64,000 bases of DNA from Changchengzhania lutea (GTDB lineage: Bacteria > Bacteroidota > Bacteroidia > Flavobacteriales > Flavobacteriaceae), in contig NZ_CP039456.1 in NCBI RefSeq assembly GCF_006974145.1, forward strand, positions 806,001-870,000. The letters are read 5' to 3'. This document shows positions 1 to 8,426 of this stretch, piece after piece (the stretch's first letter is position 1; every line of letters begins with the position of its first letter). The position numbers were made by a program, and so were the translations under genes. The notes below the pieces were generated by a model that was not told where the DNA came from, ran no database searches, and saw only the letters and a program-made list of their open reading frames with translations.

Positions 1-44
1 GCCATTATTTTTAAGCTACATTTGTTACTACTAATTTTCACACC

Positions 45-713
45 ATGACCTATCATATTATTATAAACAGTGTCCAAACCGTTGATGAGCTTAAAGGTGC
101 TTGGACAGATAAAGCGATTATTGAACTACTTGATAAATTAGATTTCCCTAATGCTTCAGATTCAAATCCAGAAGAATTAAGGGATTTATTGTTTATGGCC
201 ATTTCAGATTTTGAACCTGAAGAAGCTGCCGCCATCATACTACAATATAAGCTTTCGGATACATTAAACGAAAACCAGATTGAGCAAATGTCTCACGACA
301 TGCTGCTAGACAAGATATCTGAAGAATACGCTGATATTTCATTACATCATGAACTTTTCAATATCAATCAACTGCTTTATAAAGCCTACAATGGGACTTT
401 TCCAAATGCCAAGGCTACCATCATTACATTTGAAATTTCTCCCAATAAAAATATCAGCAAAGAAGTGGTACTTAAAGTGCTTAATAAATCGCTTGCTGGT
501 AATAATGTGATCAAAAGGTTATTTGCTAATCAATTGGCTGGAAAGGAGAATTTTGACGAAGCTGATGATATTATTTGGGATCTAACATCCAATGGCGGTA
601 CCGGGTATACCTTAACCACCTCGGAATACTGGATGAGTAAAGATGAATTTAATGATGCTGAATTTGATGCTGAAGTCGTAGAATTTGAAGATGATGATGA
701 AGACAAGTGTTAA
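45..713 (+). CDS. hypothetical acidic protein, 222 aa
   Basis: I do not recognise this protein. It has no signal peptide or membrane segment, so it is probably cytoplasmic. The sequence is acidic throughout and ends in a run of Asp/Glu residues (about 205-220) before a terminal Lys-Cys. The middle has the hydrophobic/charged alternation of a mixed alpha/beta fold. The ATG follows an AT-rich stretch with no strong Shine-Dalgarno, which is normal in this phylum. Its stop codon lies inside the left arm of the inverted-repeat element at 710-865. The next gene is on the opposite strand, so it is not in an operon with anything visible downstream; the upstream side is cut by the window. Confidence 0.6.
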   Translation: MTYHIIINSVQTVDELKGAWTDKAIIELLDKLDFPNASDSNPEELRDLLFMAISDFEPEEAAAIILQYKLSDTLNENQIEQMSHDMLLDKISEEYADISLHHELFNINQLLYKAYNGTFPNAKATIITFEISPNKNISKEVVLKVLNKSLAGNNVIKRLFANQLAGKENFDEADDIIWDLTSNGGTGYTLTTSEYWMSKDEFNDAEFDAEVVEFEDDDEDKC

Positions 714-865
714 GTTAAAGCTAAAATGACGCTTAAGGCAATCGTGGATTTTGTGACAGACCTAGACAAAAAATCATTGCATAGCCGTAGCTACGGAATT
801 ATTTTTTAACGACGGGATGTCGCAAAAGATGCATTGGATCATGCGTAGGTTTTGGCTTAACTTAA
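710..865. repeat. imperfect inverted-repeat element, 156 bp, possible divergent member of the 161-bp family
   Basis: The left end TTAAGTTAAAGCTAAAA pairs with the right end TTTTGGCTTAACTTAA as terminal inverted repeats. Read on the minus strand, the centre contains CCGTAGC, a short spacer and GCTATGCAA, then a homopolymer run. The elements at 8065-8225 and 14778-14938 have the same arrangement at about the same distance from the end (70 versus 72-73 nt). The element fills the gap between two convergent genes. Membership in the family is an inference; outside the core the similarity is weak. Confidence 0.45.
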
Positions 866-872
866 CACTAGA

Positions 873-1097
873 TCAGTTCTTTTTCTCTAACATCTTTAAA
901 TACATAGCCTCCACTTTCGTTCTTGCCCATGGTGTGCGACGTAAAAATTTTAAACTTGATTTGACTGATGGCTTATCGGTAAAGCATTTTATTTTCACCA
1001 TGTATCCCATATATTCCCAACCATAATGGGCCACCAAATCGTTAATGATTTGCTCCAGCTTGATACCGTGTAATGGGTTATTTGGTTGCGATTCCAC
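873..1097 (-). CDS. VF530 family (DUF2132) protein
   Basis: This 74-residue protein matches the VF530/DUF2132 family over its full length. Visible hallmarks are NPLHGIKLE near the N-terminus, HYGWEYMG in the middle, KCF, and [17 protein letters not shown] followed by KVE. The family is a small, mainly helical fold described as DNA-binding from structural work on the Vibrio fischeri member; its cellular role is not known. Its start lies 20 nt inside the end of the upstream gene (1078-1302), so the two are probably translationally coupled. It looks like the last gene of the rhlE operon. Confidence 0.8.
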   Translation of the reverse strand: MESQPNNPLHGIKLEQIINDLVAHYGWEYMGYMVKIKCFTDKPSVKSSLKFLRRTPWARTKVEAMYLKMLEKKN

Positions 1098-1302
1098 TAA
1101 CTAAACTTTTAATTTTAACAGCTTTTTCAAAATGATTTAGTTTATGCGTTTTAATCCACCATGTAGCAGCTTCCATCAATAATTCCGGATTATCATTCTT
1201 ATTTGCAAAAAAAGCATAAAAGGACAAACCCACGTTATCCCCTTTTGATGCCATCTTTTTGTCGCAAACTTCAATAATTTTATCCTTTAGAACCTGTTTC
1301 AT
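1078..1302 (-). CDS. small conserved protein, DUF6500-like, 74 aa
   Basis: A compact soluble protein with the core [25 protein letters not shown], conserved in a small family that I believe corresponds to DUF6500 (from memory, not checked). Function is unknown. It has no signal peptide, membrane segment or catalytic motif that I can see. It starts 5 nt after the rhlE stop codon and overlaps the next gene by 20 nt, so the three genes rhlE, this one and the VF530 gene almost certainly share a transcript. A link to RNA or nucleic-acid metabolism is inference from the neighbours only. Confidence 0.65.
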   Translation of the reverse strand: MKQVLKDKIIEVCDKKMASKGDNVGLSFYAFFANKNDNPELLMEAATWWIKTHKLNHFEKAVKIKSLVSGIATK

Positions 1303-1307
1303 CGGTT

Positions 1308-2585
1308 TTAATTGCGCCTATCGGTATTCCGTTTAGGACGTCTTGGTGCGCTATTTCTACTTGAACTTCTGTTTGAACTTCCTGATCTGGAATTTCGTGA
1401 GTTTCTGCTCTGGCGTCCTTGACCTTGCTTTATTGGCACTGTTGAGGCATTTGGATCGGGTTCAAAACCTTCCAAAATGTCAACAGGCAATTTCATTTCT
1501 ATTAACTTTTCTATATCTCTTAAAAACGTCGTTTCATCTGCGCTCACTAAAGATAAGGCTTCACCACTAGCTCCTGCTCTACCTGTTCTTCCAATTCTAT
1601 GTACATAATCCTCGGGGATATTCGGCAACTCAAAATTAATAACGTGCGGTAATAATGGAATATCCAAGCCACGCGCCGCAATATCGGTGGCAACTAATAC
1701 ACGAACACTTCCTTTTTTAAAACCTGCCAAGGCTTTGGTTCTCGCCCCTTGACTTTTGTTACCATGAATGGCCGCTGCCGTAATGCCTGCCTTAATCATT
1801 TTTTCGCAAAGCTTGTTGGCACCATGTTTGGTTCTATTAAATACTAAAACCTGTTTCCAATTACCCTCAGAAATTAACTTAATAATTAAATCCGTTTTTA
1901 AACCTTTGGCAACCCGATACACTTTCTGGCTAATCGCATCTACCGTGGTGTTTTCTGGTGTGGCCTCCACTTGCACAGGGTGATTTAAAATACCATGTGC
2001 CAATTTTTTAATATCTTTTGAAAAGGTAGCCGAAAACATCAAGTTCTGCCTCTTCTCTGGCATCATTTTTATTACGCGCTGTATATCCCTTAAAAAGCCC
2101 ATATCGAGCATACGATCCGCTTCATCCAGAACAAATATTTCTACCCGCTTTAATGATAATAAGCCTTGATTTTCTAAGTCTAAAAGACGCCCCGGTGTGG
2201 CTACCAAAATATCGATGCCTTGACGTAGTGTAGCTGCCTGTGGTTTTTGGTTTACCCCTCCAAAAATAACGGCACTGCGCAAATTCAAAAACTCGCTATA
2301 TTCTCTAACATTCGCATATACTTGCGCTGCCAACTCACGCGTTGGTGTTAAAATCAAGGCACGAATGGGTCTGAATTTCTCTTTGGGATTTTCAGAAAGT
2401 ATGTGTAAAAGTGGTAATGTAAATCCTGCGGTTTTACCCGTTCCGGTTTGTGCCGATGCTAAAACATCCTTGCCTTCTAATACTGGAGGAATGGCTTTTT
2501 GCTGAATAGGTGATGGTGTAGTGTATCCTTTTTTGCTAATAGCTTTTAGCAAGGCTTCAGATAAGCCTAAAGATTGAAATGACAT
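1308..2585 (-). CDS. rhlE: DEAD-box ATP-dependent RNA helicase, RhlE type
   Basis: A 425-residue cytoplasmic RNA helicase that unwinds RNA duplexes using ATP, likely in ribosome assembly or mRNA turnover. Motifs are complete: Q-motif region at residues 3-33, Walker A AQTGTGK at 45-51, PTRELA at 81-86, DEAD at 154-157, SAT at 185-187 and [10 protein letters not shown] at 329-338. The C-terminal tail from about 387 is Arg/Ser/Asn-rich and probably disordered, typical of RhlE proteins that bind RNA non-specifically. It leads an apparent three-gene operon with the two small genes downstream. A TACCTTTG -7 element lies about 80 nt upstream. The paralogue assignment (RhlE rather than DeaD/SrmB) rests on the overall sequence and the short tail. 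Confidence 0.92.
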   Translation of the reverse strand: MSFQSLGLSEALLKAISKKGYTTPSPIQQKAIPPVLEGKDVLASAQTGTGKTAGFTLPLLHILSENPKEKFRPIRALILTPTRELAAQVYANVREYSEFLNLRSAVIFGGVNQKPQAATLRQGIDILVATPGRLLDLENQGLLSLKRVEIFVLDEADRMLDMGFLRDIQRVIKMMPEKRQNLMFSATFSKDIKKLAHGILNHPVQVEATPENTTVDAISQKVYRVAKGLKTDLIIKLISEGNWKQVLVFNRTKHGANKLCEKMIKAGITAAAIHGNKSQGARTKALAGFKKGSVRVLVATDIAARGLDIPLLPHVINFELPNIPEDYVHRIGRTGRAGASGEALSLVSADETTFLRDIEKLIEMKLPVDILEGFEPDPNASTVPIKQGQGRQSRNSRNSRSGSSNRSSSRNSAPRRPKRNTDRRN

Positions 2586-2667
2586 ATATTGTGTTTATGA
2601 AGGTCCATAATGGACGTTTGAGATAACAAAACATGATGTATTCTACCCCCTTCTTATTATTAAAGCG

Positions 2668-2675
2668 CAAAGGTA
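2668..2675 (-). promoter_or_regulatory. probable rhlE promoter, -7 element
   Basis: The plus strand reads CAAAGGTA, giving TACCTTTG on the minus strand, an exact match to the Bacteroidetes -7 consensus TAnnTTTG. It lies 82 nt before the rhlE start codon. I see no TTTG at the expected -33 distance, so this is a half-supported promoter. The rest of the 273-bp gap to the plus-strand gene at 2859 holds nothing else I recognise. Confidence 0.45.
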
Positions 2676-2858
2676 CATCTAATTTTAGGATTAGATTTTG
2701 AATACGCGTCTTTGTTAAAAAAAATAACGAACTTCGTTTGAGGTTGACTAAATATCTAGTTACCCCCCTGAAACAGTGTTTCTAATACAAAATCATTGGA
2801 CTATCTGATTTTGAATTGAGATATAAAACCTTGTTAATAAATGAATTGAGATATTACC

Positions 2859-3263
2859 ATGAAAAATACGACCATTATAAAGGGATTTATTATAGCTGGA
2901 TTAATGAACGCGTCGGTTTTAGTTTTTTCGAGATTATTTACTAATTTGACAATTCCTGAAGTAGATCCAAATGTCATGTCTAATTTTGGATTAGTAATTA
3001 TTCTCATTTGGGGATTAGCCTACATATCTGTCGCTAAGAATTATCATCAGGTGAAGTGGCTTGTCGGAGTTTTTGCCATCGAAAAACTAATTTATGGTTG
3101 CACTTGGGCCTATTGGATTCTAAATAATTCTATTTCTGATGTCTATGAAAAAGATGTAATGGCTGGATTATTTTACTCGATTTATGGCGTAAATAACTGG
3201 GTGTTTTTTGTCTTTTTTTTATTAGTGTTTTTCCAGCTAGTCAATGCAAAGCATAATGATTAA
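2859..3263 (+). CDS. small integral membrane protein, 134 aa
   Basis: A hypothetical inner-membrane protein. Four hydrophobic segments can be seen at about residues 8-25, 42-60, 68-90 and 105-130, with short polar loops between them; the last segment is very Phe-rich. No cleavable signal peptide, catalytic motif or metal site is visible. It stands alone: divergent from rhlE and convergent with the glycosylase-like gene that starts 7 nt beyond its stop. I do not recognise a family and assign no function. Confidence 0.6.
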   Translation: MKNTTIIKGFIIAGLMNASVLVFSRLFTNLTIPEVDPNVMSNFGLVIILIWGLAYISVAKNYHQVKWLVGVFAIEKLIYGCTWAYWILNNSISDVYEKDVMAGLFYSIYGVNNWVFFVFFLLVFFQLVNAKHND

Positions 3264-3270
3264 AAAAACA

Positions 3271-3951
3271 TCAAAAAAATTCACGGTACTGCATCACCCT
3301 AAAATCAAAAGTATTAAAGTTGGGATTTTGGGCTTTGAGTTGCTTGTAAAGTGGTATTCTACTTATGGATATATTAGCAGCTCCAGAACCTGAGGTTAAG
3401 GAAACGGTTTTGATAATTCGTTCCGGTTTGTCAGCGCTACCAATGTTTCTAGGCATGACAAATTGGTGAATTCTAGGAACGACATTGGAAACCACTTCTA
3501 GTTTGACATCAAGTGGTTTGATATGTTTTCGAAAAAAATATTCTGGCCCATTTTTACTATTTCCTCCTGTAAAAAGAAGCGTATCAATCTTCGGGAAATC
3601 TTTTAAATACCCTATAAGATCACGAAGCTTGATGTTTTGCATCCCTAAATCGGAAGCATCTATTTTCTCACGTTCGCAACTTTCAACAATATCACAAACG
3701 CCAATATGCTTGCTTATTAGGAATTGCTTGCGTTGTTCAATGGCCATTTCAGAATTGTCATAGCGCAAATTTAGGTTATGGATTTCATCAATAAATAACC
3801 ATAACGAGTTGTAATAACTGCCGTAACAAAAATCGACATCTTTTTCTAAAAGTTCACCCGTAGAAAATCGTGGCGGTGGTAAAGTACCCACAATGAGCTT
3901 TGTGGTGTGGGCATTTATAAATGGTTTATACGGATGTGTATGTTTAAACAC
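3271..3951 (-). CDS. uracil-DNA glycosylase family-like protein, 226 aa
   Basis: The N-terminal part contains LIVGTLPPPRFS (about residues 19-30) and FCYGSYYNSLW, the kind of Gly-x-x-Pro-Pro nucleotide-pocket loop seen in the UDG/MUG fold superfamily. TLLFTGGNS (about 133-141) is a later strand-loop. Flavobacterial relatives are usually annotated as uracil-DNA glycosylase family proteins. If catalytic, it would remove damaged or misincorporated bases, but I cannot identify a clear canonical Asp/His pair, so activity is uncertain. It is a soluble, probably cytoplasmic, monocistronic gene; its neighbour upstream on the other strand is the tiny THX gene. Confidence 0.6.
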   Translation of the reverse strand: MFKHTHPYKPFINAHTTKLIVGTLPPPRFSTGELLEKDVDFCYGSYYNSLWLFIDEIHNLNLRYDNSEMAIEQRKQFLISKHIGVCDIVESCEREKIDASDLGMQNIKLRDLIGYLKDFPKIDTLLFTGGNSKNGPEYFFRKHIKPLDVKLEVVSNVVPRIHQFVMPRNIGSADKPERIIKTVSLTSGSGAANISISRIPLYKQLKAQNPNFNTFDFRVMQYREFF

Positions 3952-4047
3952 GTTTTACTTGATTTTGAAGTTAAAATTACGTATTTTAAATCATTCATCA
4001 GAATGATTCTCATTACGCTGTGAATCATAAAATTAAATAAAACTATT

Positions 4048-4182
4048 ATGGGAAAAGGCGATAAAAAAACAAAACGAGGTAAAATCAATAGAGGCACATT
4101 TGGGGTACGACGTCCTCGTATTAAAAAGAAACCGTCAATAGAAAATAAAATTAGTGTTGGTAACAAAGCCAAAGTGAAATAA
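4048..4182 (+). CDS. 30S ribosomal protein THX
   Basis: A 44-residue, strongly basic protein starting MGKGDKKTKRGKI and continuing RGTFGVRRPR, which matches the bacterial THX (S31-like) family, a small peptide bound in the head of the 30S subunit. It is short enough to be missed by an ORF length cutoff of 60. Its stop codon ends at 4182 and the convergent yaaA gene ends at 4183, so the two genes abut tail to tail without a gap. The gene is single and preceded by an AT-rich region. The C-terminal half (IKKKPSIENKISVGNKAKVK) is more variable and Lys-rich, as in flavobacterial homologues. Confidence 0.85.
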   Translation: MGKGDKKTKRGKINRGTFGVRRPRIKKKPSIENKISVGNKAKVK

Positions 4183-4941
4183 CTATCTTATAAAAACCAA
4201 ATCTTTTTCAGAAGACATGGGCTCACTGTAATGATACCCTTCATAATCAAAACCTTTTAAATCGTCTATGGTTTGGGCATCAGTATCAATAATATAGCGC
4301 GCCATTAAACCACGTGCTGCTTTTGCGAAAAATGAAATCACTTTATAGTCGCCATTTTTAAAATCTTTAAAGTTGGCTGTTATTACCGGTACTTTTAAAG
4401 CTTTGGTGTCAACGGCCTTAAAGTATTCATTACTCGCTAAATTTAAGAAGACCTCATCATCCGCTAGTTCTTCATTTAAGGCTTTTGTAATGTCCTTTTT
4501 CCAAAACTCATATAAATTTTTGTTTTTTCCTATACGTAGCTTTGTACCCATTTCAAGTCGGTAAGGCTGTATCAAATCTGTGGGTTTTAAAATTCCGTAT
4601 AGACCAGAAAGAATACGCACCGTGTTCTCGGCTATTTCAATCTTATCTTTCGGAATGGTATAGGCATCTAAACCTCTATAAACATCGCCATTAAAGGCAT
4701 ACATGGCGGGTCTGGAATTATATGTTGTGAATGGCAAGCTCCATTCTTGATTGCGCTCATAGTTTAACTGCCCCAAGGCATCAGAAATACCCATGAGTTT
4801 GGATAAGCCTTTTGCCGATTTCTTTTTAAGCAATTTATTCAGGCGCTCAGACTGTTTTAAAAACTGCGCTTCTGTATGTTTTGATGTGGGTAATTTAGTT
4901 TCAAAATCAAGTGATTTTGCCGGTGATAATACAAGTTTCAT
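4183..4941 (-). CDS. yaaA: peroxide stress protein YaaA
   Basis: A 252-residue YaaA/DUF328 protein. It begins MKLVLSPAKSLDFE, the family's signature N-terminus, and has YNSRPAMYAFNGDVYRGLDA and ILSGLYGILKPTDLIQPYRLEMG in the middle, both highly conserved. E. coli YaaA limits the intracellular free-iron load during hydrogen peroxide stress and belongs to the OxyR regulon; structural work suggests a DNA-binding fold. The length is normal and no residues look missing. It is monocistronic here; the 242-bp gap upstream (4942-5183) to rluD contains no feature that I can recognise. Confidence 0.92.
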   Translation of the reverse strand: MKLVLSPAKSLDFETKLPTSKHTEAQFLKQSERLNKLLKKKSAKGLSKLMGISDALGQLNYERNQEWSLPFTTYNSRPAMYAFNGDVYRGLDAYTIPKDKIEIAENTVRILSGLYGILKPTDLIQPYRLEMGTKLRIGKNKNLYEFWKKDITKALNEELADDEVFLNLASNEYFKAVDTKALKVPVITANFKDFKNGDYKVISFFAKAARGLMARYIIDTDAQTIDDLKGFDYEGYHYSEPMSSEKDLVFIR

Positions 4942-5183
4942 AAGGCCATTTTAATTTCTAAAAAGTAAAATTGTTTCTGTTAATTTCAAAGTTACAATTA
5001 CTAATTTACTTATAAAATCTTAGGCTAGAATTATTTGTAATAGGGCTATCAGTGGAGTTTATATATGAGATAAAATAAAAAATAGCGCTCTTTATTTTCC
5101 TTTTAATTACGATTATTATAATTTTAAGCATAACAAAGAAATATTCGAAAATTAACTATACCATCAGGATTTTTAACTTACTA

Positions 5184-6221
5184 TCATTCAACCTCCTGAT
5201 ATTGTGAATAGCCCCGCCATTTTTCAATACATTGCTGCATATCTTCTGGAATAGGCGTGTCGAACTGCATAAATTCTCCTATTTTTGGGTGTTTAAAGCC
5301 TAAGGTTTTGGCATGTAGGGCTTGTCTAGGTAAAATTTTAAAGCAATTATCTACAAATTGTTTATACTTGGTAAACGTGGTGCCTTTTAGAATTTTCTCG
5401 CCGCCGTAACGTGCATCATTAAAAAGCGTGTGCCCGATGTGTTTCATGTGCACACGGATTTGGTGGGTACGTCCTGTCTCTAACTTACAAGACAACAAGG
5501 TGACATAACCCAAACGTTCCAAAACCCTGTAATGTGTCACAGCCGGTTTGCCTTTATCTGCCTCATCATCCAAATACACCGTATTCTGCAACCTATTTTT
5601 GGGGTGACGCCCAATATTGCCTTCCACAGTACCTTCATCTTCATTCACATTACCCCAAACTAAAGCCACATATTCACGCTCACTGGTTTTCTCTGCAAAC
5701 TGTAAGGATAAATACGTCATGGCCTGTTCGGTTTTTGCAACCACCAACAACCCACTGGTATCCTTATCTATTCTGTGTACCAAACCTGGACGTTCACTAG
5801 AGTTATTTGGCAAATTATCGAATCGATGTATAAGTGCATTGATAAGCGTGCCCGAATAATTACCATGCCCTGGATGCACCACCATGCCTGCTGGTTTGTT
5901 AACCACCAAAAGTTCGTCATCTTCATAAACCACATCAATGGGAATATCTTCGCCTACCAATAAATTTACAAAAGGAGGATGTGAAAATAACACCCTAATT
6001 TTGTCATCTGGTTTTACTTTATAATTGGATTTTACGGGCACATCGTTAACAAAAATACTTCCGTCTTTTGCAGCCGCCTGAATTTTGTTACGCGTGGCGT
6101 TTTCAACAAAATTCATTAAATACTTATCTATTCGAAGTGGTGTTTGCCCTTTATCAACTGTAAAAGCATGATGCTCATACATATTGTCTTCATCTGGTAA
6201 TTGTGGTGTATAATCTTCCAT
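5184..6221 (-). CDS. rluD: RluA-family 23S rRNA pseudouridine synthase, RluD type
   Basis: A 345-residue enzyme that isomerises uridines to pseudouridine in rRNA; RluD-type members act on helix 69 of 23S rRNA. An S4-like RNA-binding domain occupies about residues 25-85 and the catalytic domain follows. The signature HRIDKDTSG lies at 149-157 with the catalytic Asp at 152; RTHQIRVH, another conserved motif, lies near 250. It starts 2 nt after the stop of the PASTA-protein gene, so the two are cotranscribed. Assignment to RluD rather than RluA/RluC is from the S4 domain and overall similarity, and the target uridines are not proven. Confidence 0.9.
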   Translation of the reverse strand: MEDYTPQLPDEDNMYEHHAFTVDKGQTPLRIDKYLMNFVENATRNKIQAAAKDGSIFVNDVPVKSNYKVKPDDKIRVLFSHPPFVNLLVGEDIPIDVVYEDDELLVVNKPAGMVVHPGHGNYSGTLINALIHRFDNLPNNSSERPGLVHRIDKDTSGLLVVAKTEQAMTYLSLQFAEKTSEREYVALVWGNVNEDEGTVEGNIGRHPKNRLQNTVYLDDEADKGKPAVTHYRVLERLGYVTLLSCKLETGRTHQIRVHMKHIGHTLFNDARYGGEKILKGTTFTKYKQFVDNCFKILPRQALHAKTLGFKHPKIGEFMQFDTPIPEDMQQCIEKWRGYSQYQEVE

Positions 6222-6223
6222 GT

Positions 6224-6778
6224 TTATGGTCTGTTGCCATTCCCAAGAACAAGGTCTATAACAGATGTTTTTTCTAAAGTTTCTCCTGATTGAATGGTTT
6301 TACCTTTATGCTTTAAACTCAGCACAATGTCTTTTCCTATATTATCTACATAAATCAACTTACCTACTTTAAACCCAATCGCTTCTAATGTGGGTTTGGC
6401 TTGCCTAAACGTACGGTCTGTTAAATCTGGAACAAGTACTTTTCGGTAACCTGAGGGATTGAGGGTAAGGTATATTTTTCGGTCTTCCTTAACCTTGCTT
6501 CCTGCAATTGGATCTTGTTCTATCACCGAAAACCGAGGATAGTCTGGGTTAAAATTTGCTGAATCTTGAATTTTCATGACCAGATTGTTCTCCTTTAACT
6601 CCATTTGCGCCACGTTAATGGACTTCCCTATTATATTTGGAACTAGTTCAAAATCCCCATGATGGGTAGACGTTTTTAACCACTTTAATAAGATAAAGCA
6701 AAGGATTAATATAGCCACAATGGCTAATGCTATTTGTTTTAAAAAAGTTTTACTTCCAAGAAATTTAATGACGCTCAT
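6224..6778 (-). CDS. membrane-anchored PASTA-domain protein
   Basis: From the ATG at 6778 this is a 184-residue protein. An N-terminal membrane helix (about residues 14-34, LALAIVAILILCF-like) is followed by two PASTA repeats facing the periplasm, starting at VPNIIGKS and VPDLTDRT. PASTA domains are known in penicillin-binding proteins and Ser/Thr kinases, where they sense muropeptides or beta-lactams. No kinase or transpeptidase domain is attached here. An in-frame ATG 21 nt upstream gives a 191-residue version, but it lies inside a TAGTTTTG -7 element (6797-6804), so I prefer the shorter form. It is coupled to rluD and divergent from ddl, which suggests a cell-wall connection. Confidence 0.85.
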   Translation of the reverse strand: MSVIKFLGSKTFLKQIALAIVAILILCFILLKWLKTSTHHGDFELVPNIIGKSINVAQMELKENNLVMKIQDSANFNPDYPRFSVIEQDPIAGSKVKEDRKIYLTLNPSGYRKVLVPDLTDRTFRQAKPTLEAIGFKVGKLIYVDNIGKDIVLSLKHKGKTIQSGETLEKTSVIDLVLGNGNRP

Positions 6779-7019
6779 AAATTTTAAAATATTTAGCAAA
6801 ACTAAACAAATTTATTATTCTAGATGTTTAAATCGTTTAACTTTAGTTATGTTATATACGCGGACAAAAGTGTAAAAGCCGTTCCTCCTTAATTATTTTA
6901 TAAAGTTGATTCGGATTAGACAAAATAAATGATATTTTTACAAAACGTGATTCTCATCAATTTAGTGCGATGCAGCACGTGTACACTTTAAATAACAACA
7001 ACATAACGCTGATTTATTT

Positions 7020-8003
7020 ATGAAAAAACGGATCGCTATCATTATGGGTGGGTATTCCAGTGAATATCAAATCTCGTTAAAAAGTGGCAACGTGATTTAT
7101 GAAAACCTGAATCCTGATAAATACACCTGCTATCGGATTCATATTTTTAAAGACAAGTGGGTGTATGTGGATGCTAATGATGCTGAATACCCTATAAACA
7201 AACATGACTTTTCAGTTAATGTAGACAATCAAATGATAAGTTTTGACTGTGTTTTTAATGCAATTCATGGGACTCCAGGGGAAGATGGCTCTATGCAAGC
7301 TTATTTTGAATTACTGAATATTCCGCATACCAGTTGTGGTATGTATCAAGCAGCTTTAACGTTTAACAAACGGGATTGTTTAAGTGTTTTAAAGCCTTAC
7401 GGGATTAAAACAGCAGCATCTTATTATATAAATTTGGGCGATACGATTGATGAAGAAGCCATAATTAATAAAGTAGGCCTACCTTGTTTTGTAAAAGCGA
7501 ATAAAGCCGGAAGTAGTTTTGGAATTACTAAAGTCCATGAGCAGCCGCAACTTCAAAAAGCTATTGATGTGGCTTTTAAAGAAGATGACGAAATTATTAT
7601 AGAATCTTATTTAGATGGCATGGAAGTATCGGTTGGTGTTATCATTTATCAAGGTGAAACCAAAGTGTTACCCATTACTGAAATTGTAAGTGAAAACGAT
7701 TTTTTCGATTATGAAGCAAAATACCTCGGAAAATCACAGGAAATTACGCCGGCAAGATTAACAAAAGACCAAGAAACAAAAGTCTGTAAAGTGGCTAAAA
7801 AAGTATACGAAGTTTTAAAAATGACTGGCTTTTCTAGAAGTGAATTTATTTTTAAAGATGGAGAGCCGCATCTATTAGAAATGAATACCGTACCCGGTCT
7901 TACCAATGAAAGCATCCTACCCCAACAAGCCGCAGCAGCTGGAATTAGCATGCATGATTTGTTTGACAATGCGATAGAAGAAGCTTTGAAAGACCTACCT
8001 TAA
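7020..8003 (+). CDS. ddl: D-alanine--D-alanine ligase
   Basis: A 327-residue ATP-grasp enzyme that joins two D-alanines for the peptidoglycan stem peptide, acting in the cytoplasm. The N-terminal domain has IIMGGYSSEYQISLKSG, the conserved Gly-rich opening; AIHGTPGEDG supplies the substrate loop near residues 86-95; KANKAGSSFGITKV is the ATP-binding strand-loop; and EMNTVPGLTNESILPQ at the C-terminus carries the metal-binding Glu/Asn and D-Ala site residues. Length is slightly short but normal for Bacteroidetes. It is divergent from the PASTA/rluD pair and followed by coaD after a 436-bp gap full of palindromes, so coaD may have its own promoter. Confidence 0.95.
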   Translation: MKKRIAIIMGGYSSEYQISLKSGNVIYENLNPDKYTCYRIHIFKDKWVYVDANDAEYPINKHDFSVNVDNQMISFDCVFNAIHGTPGEDGSMQAYFELLNIPHTSCGMYQAALTFNKRDCLSVLKPYGIKTAASYYINLGDTIDEEAIINKVGLPCFVKANKAGSSFGITKVHEQPQLQKAIDVAFKEDDEIIIESYLDGMEVSVGVIIYQGETKVLPITEIVSENDFFDYEAKYLGKSQEITPARLTKDQETKVCKVAKKVYEVLKMTGFSRSEFIFKDGEPHLLEMNTVPGLTNESILPQQAAAAGISMHDLFDNAIEEALKDLP

Positions 8004-8004
8004 T

Positions 8005-8021
8005 CCCTCCAAAGGAGGGAA
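8005..8021. repeat. short GC-rich palindrome after ddl
   Basis: TCCCTCCAAAGGAGGGA is a perfect palindromic stem with an AAA centre, directly behind the ddl stop codon. A similar palindrome, CCCTTTCCAAAGGAAAGGG, precedes coaD at 8408-8426. Such CCCT/AGGG hairpins recur between genes in flavobacterial genomes; this one could end or stabilise the ddl transcript, although no T-run follows it. Confidence 0.5.
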
Positions 8022-8064
8022 ACTATTATGTACAACAAATAGAAGAAGCTTATATTTACAATAT

Positions 8065-8225
8065 GAAGTGGTTTAAACTTTTTTCAATTGGCTGCAAAAG
8101 GCTCCTTTTCACCCCTTTTTCGCCTTTTTATTACTTCGTAGCCCTGCTATGAAGTGCAAAAAAGTCTTTAAAATGAATAAAAAATAGCTATTTTTCGCTT
8201 CAATCAAAAAAGTTTAAACCACTTC
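8065..8225. repeat. 161-bp dispersed inverted-repeat element, copy A
   Basis: The ends are perfect 20-bp inverted repeats: GAAGTGGTTTAAACTTTTTT at 8065-8084 and its reverse complement at 8206-8225. The interior includes TTTTTCGCC at 8116 and CGTAGCCCTGCTATG at 8137. The element at 14778-14938 has the same total length, similar ends, and the same interior motifs at the same offsets. No coding frame is visible. It behaves like a non-autonomous mobile or MITE-like repeat, but no flanking target duplication is obvious and no related transposase is in the window. Confidence 0.7.
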
Positions 8226-8267
8226 TATATTAATTTATGTATATCCGTTTTTAGTCATATAGTTAAA

Positions 8268-8353
8268 ACGTCACCCTGAATTTGTTTCAGGGTCTCACAT
8301 TAATATGTTAATTTACAACTTTATGAGATTCTGAAACAAGTTCAGAATGACGT
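8268..8353. repeat. long inverted repeat between ddl and coaD
   Basis: Two 30-nt arms, 8268-8297 and 8324-8353, are inverted copies with about five mismatches; the core CTGAAACAA(A/G)TTCAG is shared. The arms are separated by 26 nt, so transcripts could fold into a long hairpin. The motif (TGACGT at one end, GAAACAAGTTCAG inside) resembles widespread short palindromic repeats in this phylum. Only this copy is visible in the window. Confidence 0.6.
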
Positions 8354-8407
8354 ACATTATAAATTTATGAACCATTACGGACAATCATTTTTAATTTAAA
8401 CAAAAAT

Positions 8408-8426
8408 CCCCTTTCCAAAGGAAAGG
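8408..8426. repeat. GC-rich palindrome before coaD
   Basis: CCCTTTCCAAAGGAAAGGG is a perfect inverted repeat centred on AAA, 13 nt before the coaD start codon. It could form a hairpin in the coaD leader and would limit access to the start region. It resembles the palindrome at 8005-8021. Confidence 0.5.

Noticed and set aside
817-1026. 69-codon plus-strand frame
   Set aside because: It runs antisense through the VF530 gene and the inverted repeat and has no coding features of its own.
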